The position numbers and the translations under genes are program-made. This document shows, piece by piece, positions 1 through 7,607 of a stretch of DNA of 37,327 bases. Below the pieces are notes generated by a model. The model searched no databases. It saw nothing but the letters and a program-made list of their open reading frames with translations, and was not told the DNA's origin. Source of the DNA: Pseudomonadota bacterium (GTDB taxonomy: Bacteria > Pseudomonadota > Gammaproteobacteria > Burkholderiales > Rhodocyclaceae). Within the stretch, counting starts at the first letter, position 1; the number at the start of each line of letters is the position of its first letter. The stretch lies in NCBI GenBank assembly GCA_018262245.1, contig JAGTRV010000007.1, positions 1 to 37,327 of the forward strand, written 5' to 3'.

Positions 1-841
1 CATCGAGGATTGGGTTGGTGTTGTTGATGTGGATAAGAATGCGCCGAGTCCTGGCCGGCAAACGGCCAAGATGCTCGATCATGCCGCCGCTGCCGGACTG
101 GGCCAAATGGCCGATGTCGCTACCGCGTTTGCTGGAAATGCCCAGCTGAATCATCTCGTTATCGGTCCAGAAGGTGCCATCGACCAGCACGCAATCTGCG
201 TCTTCCATCTGCGCCCGAACGGAAGACGAGATTTCAGCCAGGCCGGGCGCGTAGAACACGCGGCCGCCGCTGTCCGGATCGATGACCGTCAGACCGATAT
301 TGTCGCCCGCTGCCGGTGCGTTGCGGTGCGGCGAGTAAGGCGGTGCTGCGCTGCTCAGTGGCAGGGCAAACCATTTCAGTTGCGCACTACCCTCCGGAGC
401 AAAGGGCCGGCCATCGAAGGGCAGATTTCGCCAATCCACCCCGCAATAGTGTTCGAGTAAGGCGAGGATGGGGTTACCGCGCGTCAGGTCTTCATGGACC
501 GGGGCCGCAGCCCAGATCGGCCAGCGCACGTTGTGCTCGCGCAGCATGTAAAGGCCGGTGGTATGGTCGATCTGGGCATCCGCCAGGACAATCGACTTGA
601 TCGGACTGCCGCGCAGCGCCGGCCCAGGCCAGGCAGCAGGAAAGGCGCGCAATTGTTGCAGGATGTCGGGCGAGGCATTGACCAGCACCCAGTCCTTGCC
701 ATCCGGGCTGATGGCGATCGACGACTGAGTACGCGGCTGAGCCGAGATGCTGCCATCGCGCACGCCCTGGCAGTTGCGGCAGGCACAATTCCACTGCGGA
801 AAGCCACCGCCGGCACCGGCACCAAGGACACGTATTTTCAT
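1..841 (-). CDS. pqqB: PqqB, PQQ biosynthesis protein (3' end cut by window)
   Basis: Reading the minus strand from the ATG at 841 gives an open frame to the window edge, about 280 residues. The family is about 305, so roughly 25 C-terminal residues lie outside. The N-terminus MKIRVLGAGAGGGFPQWNC with CACRNCQG just after it is the classic PqqB start, and ADAQIDHTTGLYMLREH and IHINNTNPIL further on are also typical. PqqB belongs to the metallo-beta-lactamase fold and acts in the oxidative tailoring of the PqqA-derived tyrosine during pyrroloquinoline quinone synthesis; it is cytoplasmic. It follows pqqA by 69 bp with a stem-loop between them. Because the frame has no stop inside the window, simple ORF calling misses it. 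The identification is near certain; only the 3' end is missing. Confidence 0.95.
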   Translation of the reverse strand, partial: MKIRVLGAGAGGGFPQWNCACRNCQGVRDGSISAQPRTQSSIAISPDGKDWVLVNASPDILQQLRAFPAAWPGPALRGSPIKSIVLADAQIDHTTGLYMLREHNVRWPIWAAAPVHEDLTRGNPILALLEHYCGVDWRNLPFDGRPFAPEGSAQLKWFALPLSSAAPPYSPHRNAPAAGDNIGLTVIDPDSGGRVFYAPGLAEISSSVRAQMEDADCVLVDGTFWTDNEMIQLGISSKRGSDIGHLAQSGSGGMIEHLGRLPARTRRILIHINNTNPILD

Positions 842-874
842 AATTGGCTATTCAGGCTCATGCTCTGCGGAAAT

Positions 875-898
875 GGCCGAAGGCAGCTGCCTCCGGCC
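875..898 (-). promoter_or_regulatory. Stem-loop between pqqA and pqqB
   Basis: A 24-base near-perfect palindrome whose single mismatch becomes a G-U pair in RNA made from the minus strand, so the fold favours the pqq transcript. Arms begin GGCCGGAGGCA and end TGCCTTCGGCC. No T-run follows, so it is not a standard intrinsic terminator. In other bacteria pqqA message is made in excess of downstream pqq genes, so attenuation or 3'-end protection of pqqA RNA is the likely role (inference). Confidence 0.6.
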
Positions 899-910
899 CT
901 CTCGGCACCC

Positions 911-985
911 TTAGCGGGCCGCCACGTACATCGTGATTTCGAAGCCGAAACGCAGATCACAGGCTTGCGGGGTCGTCCAGGTCAT
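911..985 (-). CDS. pqqA: PqqA, PQQ precursor peptide (24 aa)
   Basis: A 24-residue ORF beginning MTWTTPQACDLRFG and ending in VAAR. It carries the family-defining Glu16-x-x-x-Tyr20 pair (E-I-T-M-Y); these two side chains are cross-linked by the radical SAM enzyme PqqE and become the carbon skeleton of PQQ. A ribosome-binding site GGAGAC sits at 991-996, five bases before the ATG. pqqB follows downstream on the same strand, the standard pqqAB order. It is too short for ordinary ORF finders. The combination of length, motif, RBS and neighbour makes the call secure. Confidence 0.95.
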   Translation of the reverse strand: MTWTTPQACDLRFGFEITMYVAAR

Positions 986-1173
986 GTTGTGTCTCCATTG
1001 AGTTGAGTGAGGTTCGATGCACGGCACCGGACCTGAACCCATCGTACCCAGAGCGATTTCCCGGTGCCTCGAGAAAGCCTTCAGAAACGCCTACAGATTT
1101 TCATGATTCGACAAATTGACGCATCCCCTCATTCCCCTGCTAAGGTGCGCTTCCCATTTCGCAAATTTCACTT
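986..1173. promoter_or_regulatory. Divergent pqqA / aminopeptidase intergenic region with inverted repeat
   Basis: This 188-bp region must hold the promoters for pqqA (minus) and the aminopeptidase (plus). An 8-bp inverted repeat, GGCACCGG at 1023-1030 and CCGGTGCC at 1061-1068, lies 30 bp apart in the pqqA leader; it could be an operator or a leader hairpin. A weak plus-strand promoter candidate is TTGACG at 1116-1121 with TAAGGT at 1141-1146, but its 19-bp spacer is long. I see no clear minus-strand promoter. Confidence 0.3.
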
Positions 1174-2136
1174 ATGTTTTCCCCTCTTGAACCGCTGAGC
1201 ACTGGCTATCTCGACGTCGGGGACGGGCACCGGCTTTATTTCGAGACCTGCGGAAATCCGCGTGGCCTGCCCGTTGTAGTGCTGCACGGCGGTCCTGGAA
1301 GTGGCACCAGCGCCAGAATGCGCACGCTCTATGACCCGGAGCGCTTCCATACAGTCCTCTTCGACCAGCGCAGCTGCGGGCGTTCTCTGCCTCAGGGAGA
1401 ACTGCACGCCAACGATCTGAATGCTCTGATTGCCGACATCGAACGTTTGCGTATTCATCTTGGGATCGCTCGCTGGCTGGTCAGCGGCGGTTCATGGGGC
1501 GCCACGCTGGCACTGGCCTATGCCGCAAACGCCCCGCAGGCCGTACTCGGAATACTGGTGCGTAGCGTATTTCTTGCCGGAGATCACGACATTCAATGGT
1601 TTTTTCAAGGCGCCAAAGCACTCGTTCCCCAAGCGTGGGAAGCCTTTGCCGCGCAGGTCACACCAGAGAGTGCCGACCTTCTGGGCGGTTTGCGCCGATG
1701 CCTGAATGGCAATGACCTGGCGCAGGCAAGACAAGCCGCAGTGGCCTGGGCCCGCTATGAGCAAAGCCTGGCGCAGCCTGGCCAGGCGCCGCTGCCCTCG
1801 CCTGAACTTGATGATCTGGCGACGCAGGATCGCCTGGTCAGGAAATACCGGATACAAGCGCACTATTTGGCGCACCAATGCTTTCTTGGCGAAACAGGCA
1901 TTTTCAGTCTCATTGCCCGTTTGCCGGCGATCCCCGTGGCCATTGTTCACGGCCGGCTGGACTGTGTGTGCCAGCCGGAGAACGCCAGGCGCTTGCAGCA
2001 GGCGATCCCGGGGAGTCGCCTGGCATGGGCCGACGGCGCTGGCCACGATCCCTTTCACCCGGCCATGAGCAACGCCTGGATCGCGTTTCTGCACCACTTT
2101 TCCGAAGCGGGAAACTTCGACATTGCCGAGGCCTGA
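1174..2136 (+). CDS. pip: Prolyl aminopeptidase (alpha/beta hydrolase, peptidase family S33)
   Basis: A 320-residue cytoplasmic protein, the usual length for proline iminopeptidase, which removes N-terminal proline from peptides. Visible landmarks are the oxyanion-hole motif HGGPG at residues 38-42, DQRSCGRS at about 64-71 (family consensus DQRGCGRS), the nucleophile elbow GGSWG with Ser107, Asp263 in HGRLDCVCQPENA, and His291 in GAGHDPFHP, completing a Ser-Asp-His triad. The start at 1174 fits the family N-terminus (PLEPLSTGYLDVGDGH), although no strong Shine-Dalgarno is seen. The gene is monocistronic, divergent from pqqA and upstream of the cobalamin leader. Confidence 0.9.
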   Translation: MFSPLEPLSTGYLDVGDGHRLYFETCGNPRGLPVVVLHGGPGSGTSARMRTLYDPERFHTVLFDQRSCGRSLPQGELHANDLNALIADIERLRIHLGIARWLVSGGSWGATLALAYAANAPQAVLGILVRSVFLAGDHDIQWFFQGAKALVPQAWEAFAAQVTPESADLLGGLRRCLNGNDLAQARQAAVAWARYEQSLAQPGQAPLPSPELDDLATQDRLVRKYRIQAHYLAHQCFLGETGIFSLIARLPAIPVAIVHGRLDCVCQPENARRLQQAIPGSRLAWADGAGHDPFHPAMSNAWIAFLHHFSEAGNFDIAEA

Positions 2137-2159
2137 TAAAAAATGCAGACCAGCAAAGA

Positions 2160-2198
2160 TTGACAATACGCTCACTGCATACAATTTTTCTGTACAAT
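2160..2198 (+). promoter_or_regulatory. Candidate promoter for the cobalamin operon
   Basis: A perfect -35 hexamer TTGACA at 2160-2165 is followed by two TACAAT hexamers at 2180-2185 and 2193-2198. Neither has the ideal 17-bp spacing (14 and 27 bp), so the exact -35/-10 pairing is unsettled. The region sits just before the riboswitch P1 strand at 2208, where a promoter is required. Confidence 0.4.
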
Positions 2199-2207
2199 CC
2201 GCCCTGT

Positions 2208-2435
2208 TTTGGGTGCCTTGCCTCGCGTTCGCGAGGCGGGTGAAACGGGAAGCCGGTGACTCTGTGCAAGCAGACATTCCGGCGCAGCCCCCGCTGCTGT
2301 AAGCCTGACGACTCCACCCCACGCCACTGTGCATTGCATGGGAAGGTTGGTGGAGAAGATCGAAGGCGAGCCAGAAGACCGGCCCAAATCAACGAAGTAC
2401 CAATCCCCGGGGTGAGGGCGAGGTTCTGTTGATTT
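2208..2435 (+). promoter_or_regulatory. Cobalamin riboswitch upstream of cbiM
   Basis: The aptamer closes with P1 TTTGGG (2208-2213) pairing CCCAAA (2383-2388). A P2 hairpin GCCTCGCG/CGCGAGGC follows at 2220-2237, then the core GTGAAACGGGAA at 2240-2251, the CAGCCCCCGCTGCTGTAAG segment at 2285-2303, a CTCCACC/GGTGGAG stem and the B12 box GAGCCAGAAGACCGGCC at 2369-2384. The same core occurs in the second riboswitch at 13111. Immediately downstream AAATCAAC (2386-2393) can pair with GTTGATTT (2428-2435); this helix shares AAA with P1, so the two compete or stack as an expression platform. Expected role: cobalamin binding lowers expression of the cobalt transport and corrin genes. Confidence 0.92.
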
Positions 2436-2546
2436 GCTGCCGGCAATCCGTTCTTCGGGATTACCTCGACCGCAGCCACTCTTCCGACCTTCAAGACTTT
2501 TCCACGGCCTGGTGCTGTTTGCCATTTCTCGCTGTGGGAGAGAATC

Positions 2547-3224
2547 ATGCACATCATGGAAGGCTTTTTGCCCTTCAAGCACGCGGTCGGCTGGACGATC
2601 GCTGCGGTGCCATTCGTCGCCGGAGGCCTGCTGGCCATCAAGAAGCGCATTCGGGACAAACCGGAACAGCGCATGCTGCTTGGCGTTGCCGCGGCCTTCG
2701 CCTTTGTTCTCTCGGCACTGAAACTGCCCTCCGTCACCGGCAGCTGTTCGCACCCGACCGGTACCGGACTTGGCGCCCTACTCTTCGGCCCGGTCGCCAT
2801 GGCGCCTATCGGGGCTGTGGTGCTGCTTTTCCAGGCCTTGCTACTTGCCCACGGCGGCCTGACTACCCTTGGCGCCAATATCTTCTCGATGGCTGTCGTC
2901 GGACCGTTTGCTGCTGCCGGCATTTTTCGCCTGGCGCGCAGCCTGAAAGCCTCGTTTGCCGTCAGCGTCTTTCTCGCGGCCAGTCTGGCCGACCTATCGA
3001 CCTACGTGACGACCTCGCTGCAACTGGCCTGGGCCTTCCCTGACCCGACCGGTGGTTTTGTCACGTCATTCGCCAAGTTCGCCGGCATTTTCGCCATCAC
3101 ACAAATTCCTCTGGCGATCAGCGAGGGTTTTCTGACTGTGCTGATTTTCAATGCCTTGGCCCGTTTCAACCCGCAGGAGCTGCAAGAACTGAAGCTGCTT
3201 CCTGCCGATAAGGCCAGGGCATGA
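2547..3224 (+). CDS. cbiM: CbiM, substrate-binding membrane component of cobalt ECF transporter
   Basis: A 225-residue polytopic membrane protein starting [16 protein letters not shown]; the invariant Met1-His2 N-terminus supplies metal ligands in the CbiM/NikM family, and the later [17 protein letters not shown] segment carries the second conserved histidine. It is the S-component that selects Co2+. A good ribosome-binding site (GGGAGA) precedes the ATG. The gene is first in the riboswitch-controlled operon and overlaps cbiN by four bases (ATGA). NikM is excluded mainly by context: cbiN, cbiQ and cbiO follow, then corrin genes. Confidence 0.95.
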   Translation: MHIMEGFLPFKHAVGWTIAAVPFVAGGLLAIKKRIRDKPEQRMLLGVAAAFAFVLSALKLPSVTGSCSHPTGTGLGALLFGPVAMAPIGAVVLLFQALLLAHGGLTTLGANIFSMAVVGPFAAAGIFRLARSLKASFAVSVFLAASLADLSTYVTTSLQLAWAFPDPTGGFVTSFAKFAGIFAITQIPLAISEGFLTVLIFNALARFNPQELQELKLLPADKARA

Positions 3225-3571
3225 AGCGCTATCAGAACCTGTTGTTGCTGCTCGCCGTGGTACTGCTCGCCGTGGTGCCACTATGGCTGCACTCGACGCC
3301 GGCAACAGATGGCAGCGGCAAGCCGGTCGAGATTTTTGGCGGCGCCGACAATCAGGCCAAAGACCTGATCGGCCGGATCGCCCCCGCTTATCAGCCATGG
3401 TTCGAGCCTGTCCTCGAGCCGGCCAGCAGTGAAATCGCATCCCTGCTATTTGCCCTGCAGGCAGCCCTTGGCGCTGGCTTCATTGGCTATTACCTGGGCG
3501 TTTCAGTAGCACGGGAAAAGATGCGCCGGGCAGCGACCAAGACGCCGGAGAAGGCTGCCAGTGCTGATTGA
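3221..3571 (+). CDS. cbiN: CbiN, cobalt transport accessory membrane protein
   Basis: A 116-residue protein with an N-terminal membrane segment (about residues 5-24), a soluble periplasmic stretch with [13 protein letters not shown] and [16 protein letters not shown], and a second membrane helix (about 76-95). This two-helix hairpin layout is standard for CbiN, which assists CbiM in loading cobalt. The charged C-terminal tail ([17 protein letters not shown]) is somewhat longer than in many homologues. The start overlaps cbiM by ATGA; the end overlaps cbiQ by 11 bp, indicating translational coupling. Confidence 0.93.
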   Translation: MKRYQNLLLLLAVVLLAVVPLWLHSTPATDGSGKPVEIFGGADNQAKDLIGRIAPAYQPWFEPVLEPASSEIASLLFALQAALGAGFIGYYLGVSVAREKMRRAATKTPEKAASAD

Positions 3572-4301
3572 GCAAGCGGCCTACGCCAATCGCTGGCGCC
3601 CGGTTTCGCCGGCCGCCAAGGGGCTTTTTGCGGCCAACGCCCTGATTGCGGCATTTGCCGCCAGCACGCCATCGACTGCCGCCATCATCGCTGCGGTGCT
3701 GATGACAGTGACTGTGCTGGGGGCCGGCATCGCGCTGCTTTCCTACTTGCGCGTCAGCGCGCCGGCCTTGTTGTTTCTGGCACTCGGCTGCCTGTCGCTG
3801 GCCTTTTCTATCGATGTCGGCAATGGCGGGCCCGTCTTGCAGCTGGCACCGACGGGGTGGCACAAGCTGGCGGAAGTTGGTGCCCGCTCGCTTGGCGCCT
3901 TGGCTGCCTTGCTCTTTCTCATCCTGACCACGCCGCTGATCGATCTGATCGCCCTGCTCCGTCGCCTGAAAACGCCGGAGTTGCTGCTCGAAATCATGGT
4001 TCTCTGCTATCGCATGCTGTTCGTATTCTCGGTGGCCATCGATGAAACGCTGACCGCTCAATCGGCCCGTCTCGGCTATGCCTCCCCCCGGCTGGCCATG
4101 CGCTCGCTGGGGGAGCTGGCGGCCAATTTGACCCTGCAGGTTTGGCAGCGCGCCCACGCCTTGCATGTTGCCGCCCAGGCACGCAACAACGATGGCCCGC
4201 TCCGTTTCATCGAGCCGGTCTTCCCTCATGCCAGACGTGATTGCTGCATTGCCGCGTTGGCTGGCAGTAGCCTGATCGCCCTCGCGCTGGTGCTGAGATG
4301 A
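3561..4301 (+). CDS. cbiQ: CbiQ, transmembrane (T) component of cobalt ECF transporter
   Basis: A 246-residue integral membrane protein beginning at a GTG inside the cbiN 3' end, with GGAGAAGG seven bases upstream, which supports that start. It has several hydrophobic helices and the coupling-helix region with Ala-Arg-rich segments (LQVWQRAHALHVAAQARN) that docks on the ATPase in ECF T-components. It transmits ATPase motion to CbiM. It overlaps cbiO by ATGA. Its position between cbiN and cbiO is the canonical MNQO order. Confidence 0.92.
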   Translation: MLIEQAAYANRWRPVSPAAKGLFAANALIAAFAASTPSTAAIIAAVLMTVTVLGAGIALLSYLRVSAPALLFLALGCLSLAFSIDVGNGGPVLQLAPTGWHKLAEVGARSLGALAALLFLILTTPLIDLIALLRRLKTPELLLEIMVLCYRMLFVFSVAIDETLTAQSARLGYASPRLAMRSLGELAANLTLQVWQRAHALHVAAQARNNDGPLRFIEPVFPHARRDCCIAALAGSSLIALALVLR

Positions 4302-5173
4302 GTGCGCCATTGCTTGAGTTGAGCCAGGTCAGCTATCGCTATCCCGACGGCAGTGTCGGGCTCAAGGATTGTTCGCTCGCCATCCAGCGAGGCAGCCGCA
4401 ATGTGCTGATTGGCGCCAATGGTTCGGGGAAAACCACCCTGTTCCAGCACTGCAATGCCTTGTTGCGCCCCCAGAGCGGCGCGGTGCGCTATGCCGGCAG
4501 CGCAGTCGATTACCGCCGGGCTGGCCTGCACGAACTGCGCAGCAAGGTCGGCATGGTCTTTCAGAACCCGGACCGCCAGCTTTTTTCCGCCAGCGTGCAG
4601 GAGGACGTTTCCTTCGGCCCGCTCAATCTCGGTCTGGACATGGCCACCGTTCGCCAGCGCGTTGCCGGGGCCTTGCAGGCGGTGGGCATGCAGGCACAGG
4701 CCGACAAGGCCGTGCATAACCTCAGCTTCGGTCAGAAAAAACGCGTCTGCATTGCCGGGGTGCTGGCCATGGAGCCGGAATTGCTGATCCTCGACGAGCC
4801 GATGGCCGGCCTTGACTACGCCATGCAGACAGACCTGCTGACGGTGCTCGACGGCTTGCACGAACGAGGCATCACCTTGCTGGTGGCCACCCACGATATC
4901 GATTTCGCCTACCGCTGGGCGGAACGGATTCACCTGATGGCCGATGGCCGTTGTACGGCGTCGCTGAATGCCCAAGAACTGGGCGATCACAGCCAGGCGC
5001 TGGCCGACATCGGCTTGCCGCAACCGGAGGTGATCAGCCTCTACCGTGGCCTGCTCGCTCGTGGCCTATTGCCTGCCGTACCAGCCGGACCAGCCCCGCG
5101 CTGTGCCGCAAGTCTGTTGGCCATGTTGGCAGCGACCAATCACCCAAAGGAAAGCCCATGCAAAATTGCCTGA
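4298..5173 (+). CDS. cbiO: CbiO, ATPase of cobalt ECF transporter
   Basis: A 291-residue ABC ATPase that powers cobalt import. Walker A GANGSGKTT lies at residues 39-47, the Q-loop in MVFQNPDRQLF near 87-97, the signature LSFGQKKR at 142-149 (LSFGQ rather than LSGGQ, as is usual in CbiO), Walker B LLILDEP at 162-168, D-loop GLD and switch histidine in ATHD near 199. The C-terminal part after about residue 245 is less conserved. It ends 31 bp before cobM and completes the cbiMNQO importer module. Confidence 0.95.
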   Translation: MSAPLLELSQVSYRYPDGSVGLKDCSLAIQRGSRNVLIGANGSGKTTLFQHCNALLRPQSGAVRYAGSAVDYRRAGLHELRSKVGMVFQNPDRQLFSASVQEDVSFGPLNLGLDMATVRQRVAGALQAVGMQAQADKAVHNLSFGQKKRVCIAGVLAMEPELLILDEPMAGLDYAMQTDLLTVLDGLHERGITLLVATHDIDFAYRWAERIHLMADGRCTASLNAQELGDHSQALADIGLPQPEVISLYRGLLARGLLPAVPAGPAPRCAASLLAMLAATNHPKESPCKIA

Positions 5174-5204
5174 AAACTGCTGTTCACCGTCGGAGAACCT
5201 GCTG

Positions 5205-6014
5205 ATGCCCGGGAAAATCTGGTTTGTCGGCGCCGGCCCGGGCGATCCCGACCTGATCACGGTCAAGGGGCGCAAGCTACTGGAGGCATCCGGCGCCGTG
5301 CTCTTTGCCGGCTCGCTGGTCGATCAGGCCGCGACCCTGTTCGCGCCGGACGGCTGCGATATCCGCGACTCCAAGGACATGACGCTGGACGAAATGACTG
5401 CGTGGCTGATCGAGCGCGCCCAGCGTCACGAAACCGTCGTTCGCCTGCAGACCGGTGATCCGGGACTCTATGGCGCGCTGATCGAAATGACCCAGCCGCT
5501 GACCGCCGCCGGCATCGAATGGGCCGTAGTACCCGGCGTTTCTTCGGCCATGGCCTCGATGGCTGCGGCCGGGGAAACCCTGACACTGCCTGAAGTCACC
5601 CAGACCGTCATCCTGACCCGCGTCGCCGGCCGCACGCCGATGCCGCCGGGCGAGGATCTCGAATCGCTGGCCGCGCACAAGACCACCTTGTGCATCTACC
5701 TGTCGATCACCCTGCTGCACAAGGTTCAGGACGCCCTGCGGGCGGCCGGCTGGGCCGACGATGCGCCGATTCTGGTCGTCCAGAAAGCGAGCTGGCCGGG
5801 GCAGGAAAAAATCATTCGCGGCACGCTGGCCGACATCAAGCAAAAGTGCCAGGCCGAGAAAGTTGGCAGCCAAGCCATGATCGTCGCCAGCCCGACGCTG
5901 GGCGCGGCCGACTGGCCAGACCTGATCCGTTCCAAGCTCTACGACCCCGCTTTTACGCACCGCTTCCGCAAGGCAAGCCCGGCCTCTGCCGTCACCACGG
6001 AGATCAACCCATGA
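5205..6014 (+). CDS. cobM: Precorrin-4 / cobalt-precorrin-4 C11-methyltransferase
   Basis: A 269-residue SAM-dependent tetrapyrrole methylase (CobM, equivalent to CbiF). I start it at the ATG at 5205, giving MPGKIWFVGAGPGDPDLITVKG, because GGAG lies about 10 bases upstream and this is the family N-terminus; the frame stays open upstream but the extra residues are cbiO overlap. Typical motifs are the glycine-rich VGAGPGDP, GDPGLYGALIEM and PGVSSAMA. It methylates C11 of the corrin ring in the middle of the pathway. The stop overlaps the next start (ATGA). Confidence 0.95.
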   Translation: MPGKIWFVGAGPGDPDLITVKGRKLLEASGAVLFAGSLVDQAATLFAPDGCDIRDSKDMTLDEMTAWLIERAQRHETVVRLQTGDPGLYGALIEMTQPLTAAGIEWAVVPGVSSAMASMAAAGETLTLPEVTQTVILTRVAGRTPMPPGEDLESLAAHKTTLCIYLSITLLHKVQDALRAAGWADDAPILVVQKASWPGQEKIIRGTLADIKQKCQAEKVGSQAMIVASPTLGAADWPDLIRSKLYDPAFTHRFRKASPASAVTTEINP

Positions 6015-6916
6015 ACACTGAAACCACCATCCTGCTGGTCGGCCACGGCTCGCGCGGCCGGGAAGGCAACAAGGAAACGATCAATTTTGCTGCCCAGTGG
6101 CGCGAACGCCACCCGGCATGGCGCATCGAGGTCTGCTTCATCGAGCACGCCGAGGTGCTGCTCGACGATGGTCTTGACCGCGCAGCCCGCCAGGCGAAAA
6201 AAGTGCTGGTCATTCCCTTCATTCTGAACGCCGCCGGCCACGTCAAAATGGAGTTGCCAGCCGCGATTGAAAGTGCCCGCTTGCGCCATCCGGCGGTCGA
6301 ATTCGCCGTCACCCGTCACCTCGGCATGGGGCGCGAGATGTTCGCCGTGCTGCAGGGGCAGCTGGATCGCCTGATCAAGCAGTTGGCCGTTCCCGACCCG
6401 ATGACCACCGGCGTCGTGCTGCTCGGTCGCGGCTCTTCGGATGCCGGCGCCAATGGCGAGCTGGCCAAGATGGCACGCTGGATTTTCGAGGAGAACGAAC
6501 ACGAACTGGTCGATCTCGCCTTCACCGGCGTGACCTGGCCCCGCCTGGAAACCGTGGTGCAGCGTCAGGTCAAGCTCGGCATGATGCAGATTGCCATCGT
6601 CCCGGTCTATCTGTTCACCGGCGTGCTGATCGAGCGGATTCAGGCCCAGGTGGAACGTCTGCGGCAACAATATCCGCAGATCAGCTTCGCGCTCGGCACG
6701 CACTTCGGCTTCGACCAGGGGGTTTTCGAGCTGCTCGACGAGAAGGTCAACGGCGAGCTGCCGGAAGGCCGCATGCTCGAATGCGATGGCTGCAAGTATC
6801 GCGAGCTGGCCGAAGACGAACACCTGCACGATCACAGCCATACCGCGACCGGCGGTTGCGGCCACGGCCAAGAACACGCCCACGATCACGCCCATTGCCA
6901 ACACTCCCACGCCTGA
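6011..6916 (+). CDS. cbiX: CbiX, sirohydrochlorin cobaltochelatase with CxxC and His-rich tail
   Basis: A 301-residue long-form CbiX that inserts Co2+ into sirohydrochlorin, the step that defines the early-cobalt pathway. The ATG at 6011 overlaps the cobM stop. The N-terminal half has the catalytic His12 in LLVGHGSRGREGN and NAAGHVKMELP; the second half has the matching LLGRGSSDAGAN with Arg in place of His, as usual in two-domain CbiX. After about residue 255 comes MLECDGCKYRE, an MxxCxxC-type motif, and then a tail with many His residues (DEHLHDHSH, HAHDHAHCQHSHA). The motif may hold an Fe-S cluster, as reported for a Bacillus CbiX, and the tail probably buffers metal (inference). Confidence 0.93.
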   Translation: MNTETTILLVGHGSRGREGNKETINFAAQWRERHPAWRIEVCFIEHAEVLLDDGLDRAARQAKKVLVIPFILNAAGHVKMELPAAIESARLRHPAVEFAVTRHLGMGREMFAVLQGQLDRLIKQLAVPDPMTTGVVLLGRGSSDAGANGELAKMARWIFEENEHELVDLAFTGVTWPRLETVVQRQVKLGMMQIAIVPVYLFTGVLIERIQAQVERLRQQYPQISFALGTHFGFDQGVFELLDEKVNGELPEGRMLECDGCKYRELAEDEHLHDHSHTATGGCGHGQEHAHDHAHCQHSHA

Positions 6917-6922
6917 GCCGAC

Positions 6923-7600
6923 ATGACCACCAACACTATCACCGAACAACTGACCGCCGCCGGCCGTGCCATCGAGCACGATTCATTTGCCGTGATCGAT
7001 GCCGAAGCCGGCCCGCACACCTATACCGATGAGCAGTGGCCACTGGTTCGCCGCATGATCCACGCCAACGCCGACTTCGAGTTCAACGGCCTCACCGCCT
7101 TTCATCCGGAAGCCATGCGCGCCGGCTTTCAGGCGGTGTTGAAGGGCAAAACGCCGATCGTCGCCGATGTCGAGATGATCTGCGTCGGCCTCTCCAAGCC
7201 GCGCCTGCAGCACTTCGGCCTGAGCACGCACCACTACATTTCCGACCAGGACGTCATCGAGCAGGCCAGGGCCGAAGACACCACCCGCGCCGTCCAGGCC
7301 ATGCGCAAGGCCCAGCGTCTGGGCAAGCTCGATGGCGCCATCGTCGGCATCGGCAATGCGCCGACGGCCCTGATCGAACTGGTCCGCCTGATTCGCGAGG
7401 AAGGCGTCCGCCCGGCGCTGGTGGTCGCGATGCCGGTCGGTTTCGTTTCAGCGGCCGAATCGAAGGATCTGATGATGACCGTCAACGAAGTGCCCTGGGT
7501 CGCCATCAAGGGGCGCAAGGGCGGCTCGACCCTGGTGGTTGCGGCAATCCACGCCATGCTGTCGCTGGCCGAGGCCGAACAGCACAAGTCGGTGGCCTGA
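6923..7600 (+). CDS. cobH: Precorrin-8X methylmutase
   Basis: A 225-residue enzyme (CobH, equivalent to CbiC) that moves the C11 methyl group to C12 to give (hydrogeno/cobalt) cobyrinate. The probable catalytic histidine is His47 in RRMIHANADFEF; other family motifs are PIVADVEMICVGL, AIVGIGNAPTAL and VGFVSAAESK. The length is normal. It begins six bases after the cbiX stop and is followed seven bases later by cbiD. Confidence 0.95.
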   Translation: MTTNTITEQLTAAGRAIEHDSFAVIDAEAGPHTYTDEQWPLVRRMIHANADFEFNGLTAFHPEAMRAGFQAVLKGKTPIVADVEMICVGLSKPRLQHFGLSTHHYISDQDVIEQARAEDTTRAVQAMRKAQRLGKLDGAIVGIGNAPTALIELVRLIREEGVRPALVVAMPVGFVSAAESKDLMMTVNEVPWVAIKGRKGGSTLVVAAIHAMLSLAEAEQHKSVA

Positions 7601-7607
7601 GTCCGGC

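Noticed and set aside
1492-2923. Long minus-strand frames (280 and 337 codons) over the aminopeptidase, riboswitch and cbiM
   Set aside because: They are shadows of GC-rich coding sequence on the opposite strand, low in hydrophobic structure and crossing a structured RNA.
5939-6979. 346-codon minus-strand frame opposite cbiX
   Set aside because: Antisense to a clearly identified gene; composition is His/Gln/Gly rich as expected for a mirror frame.
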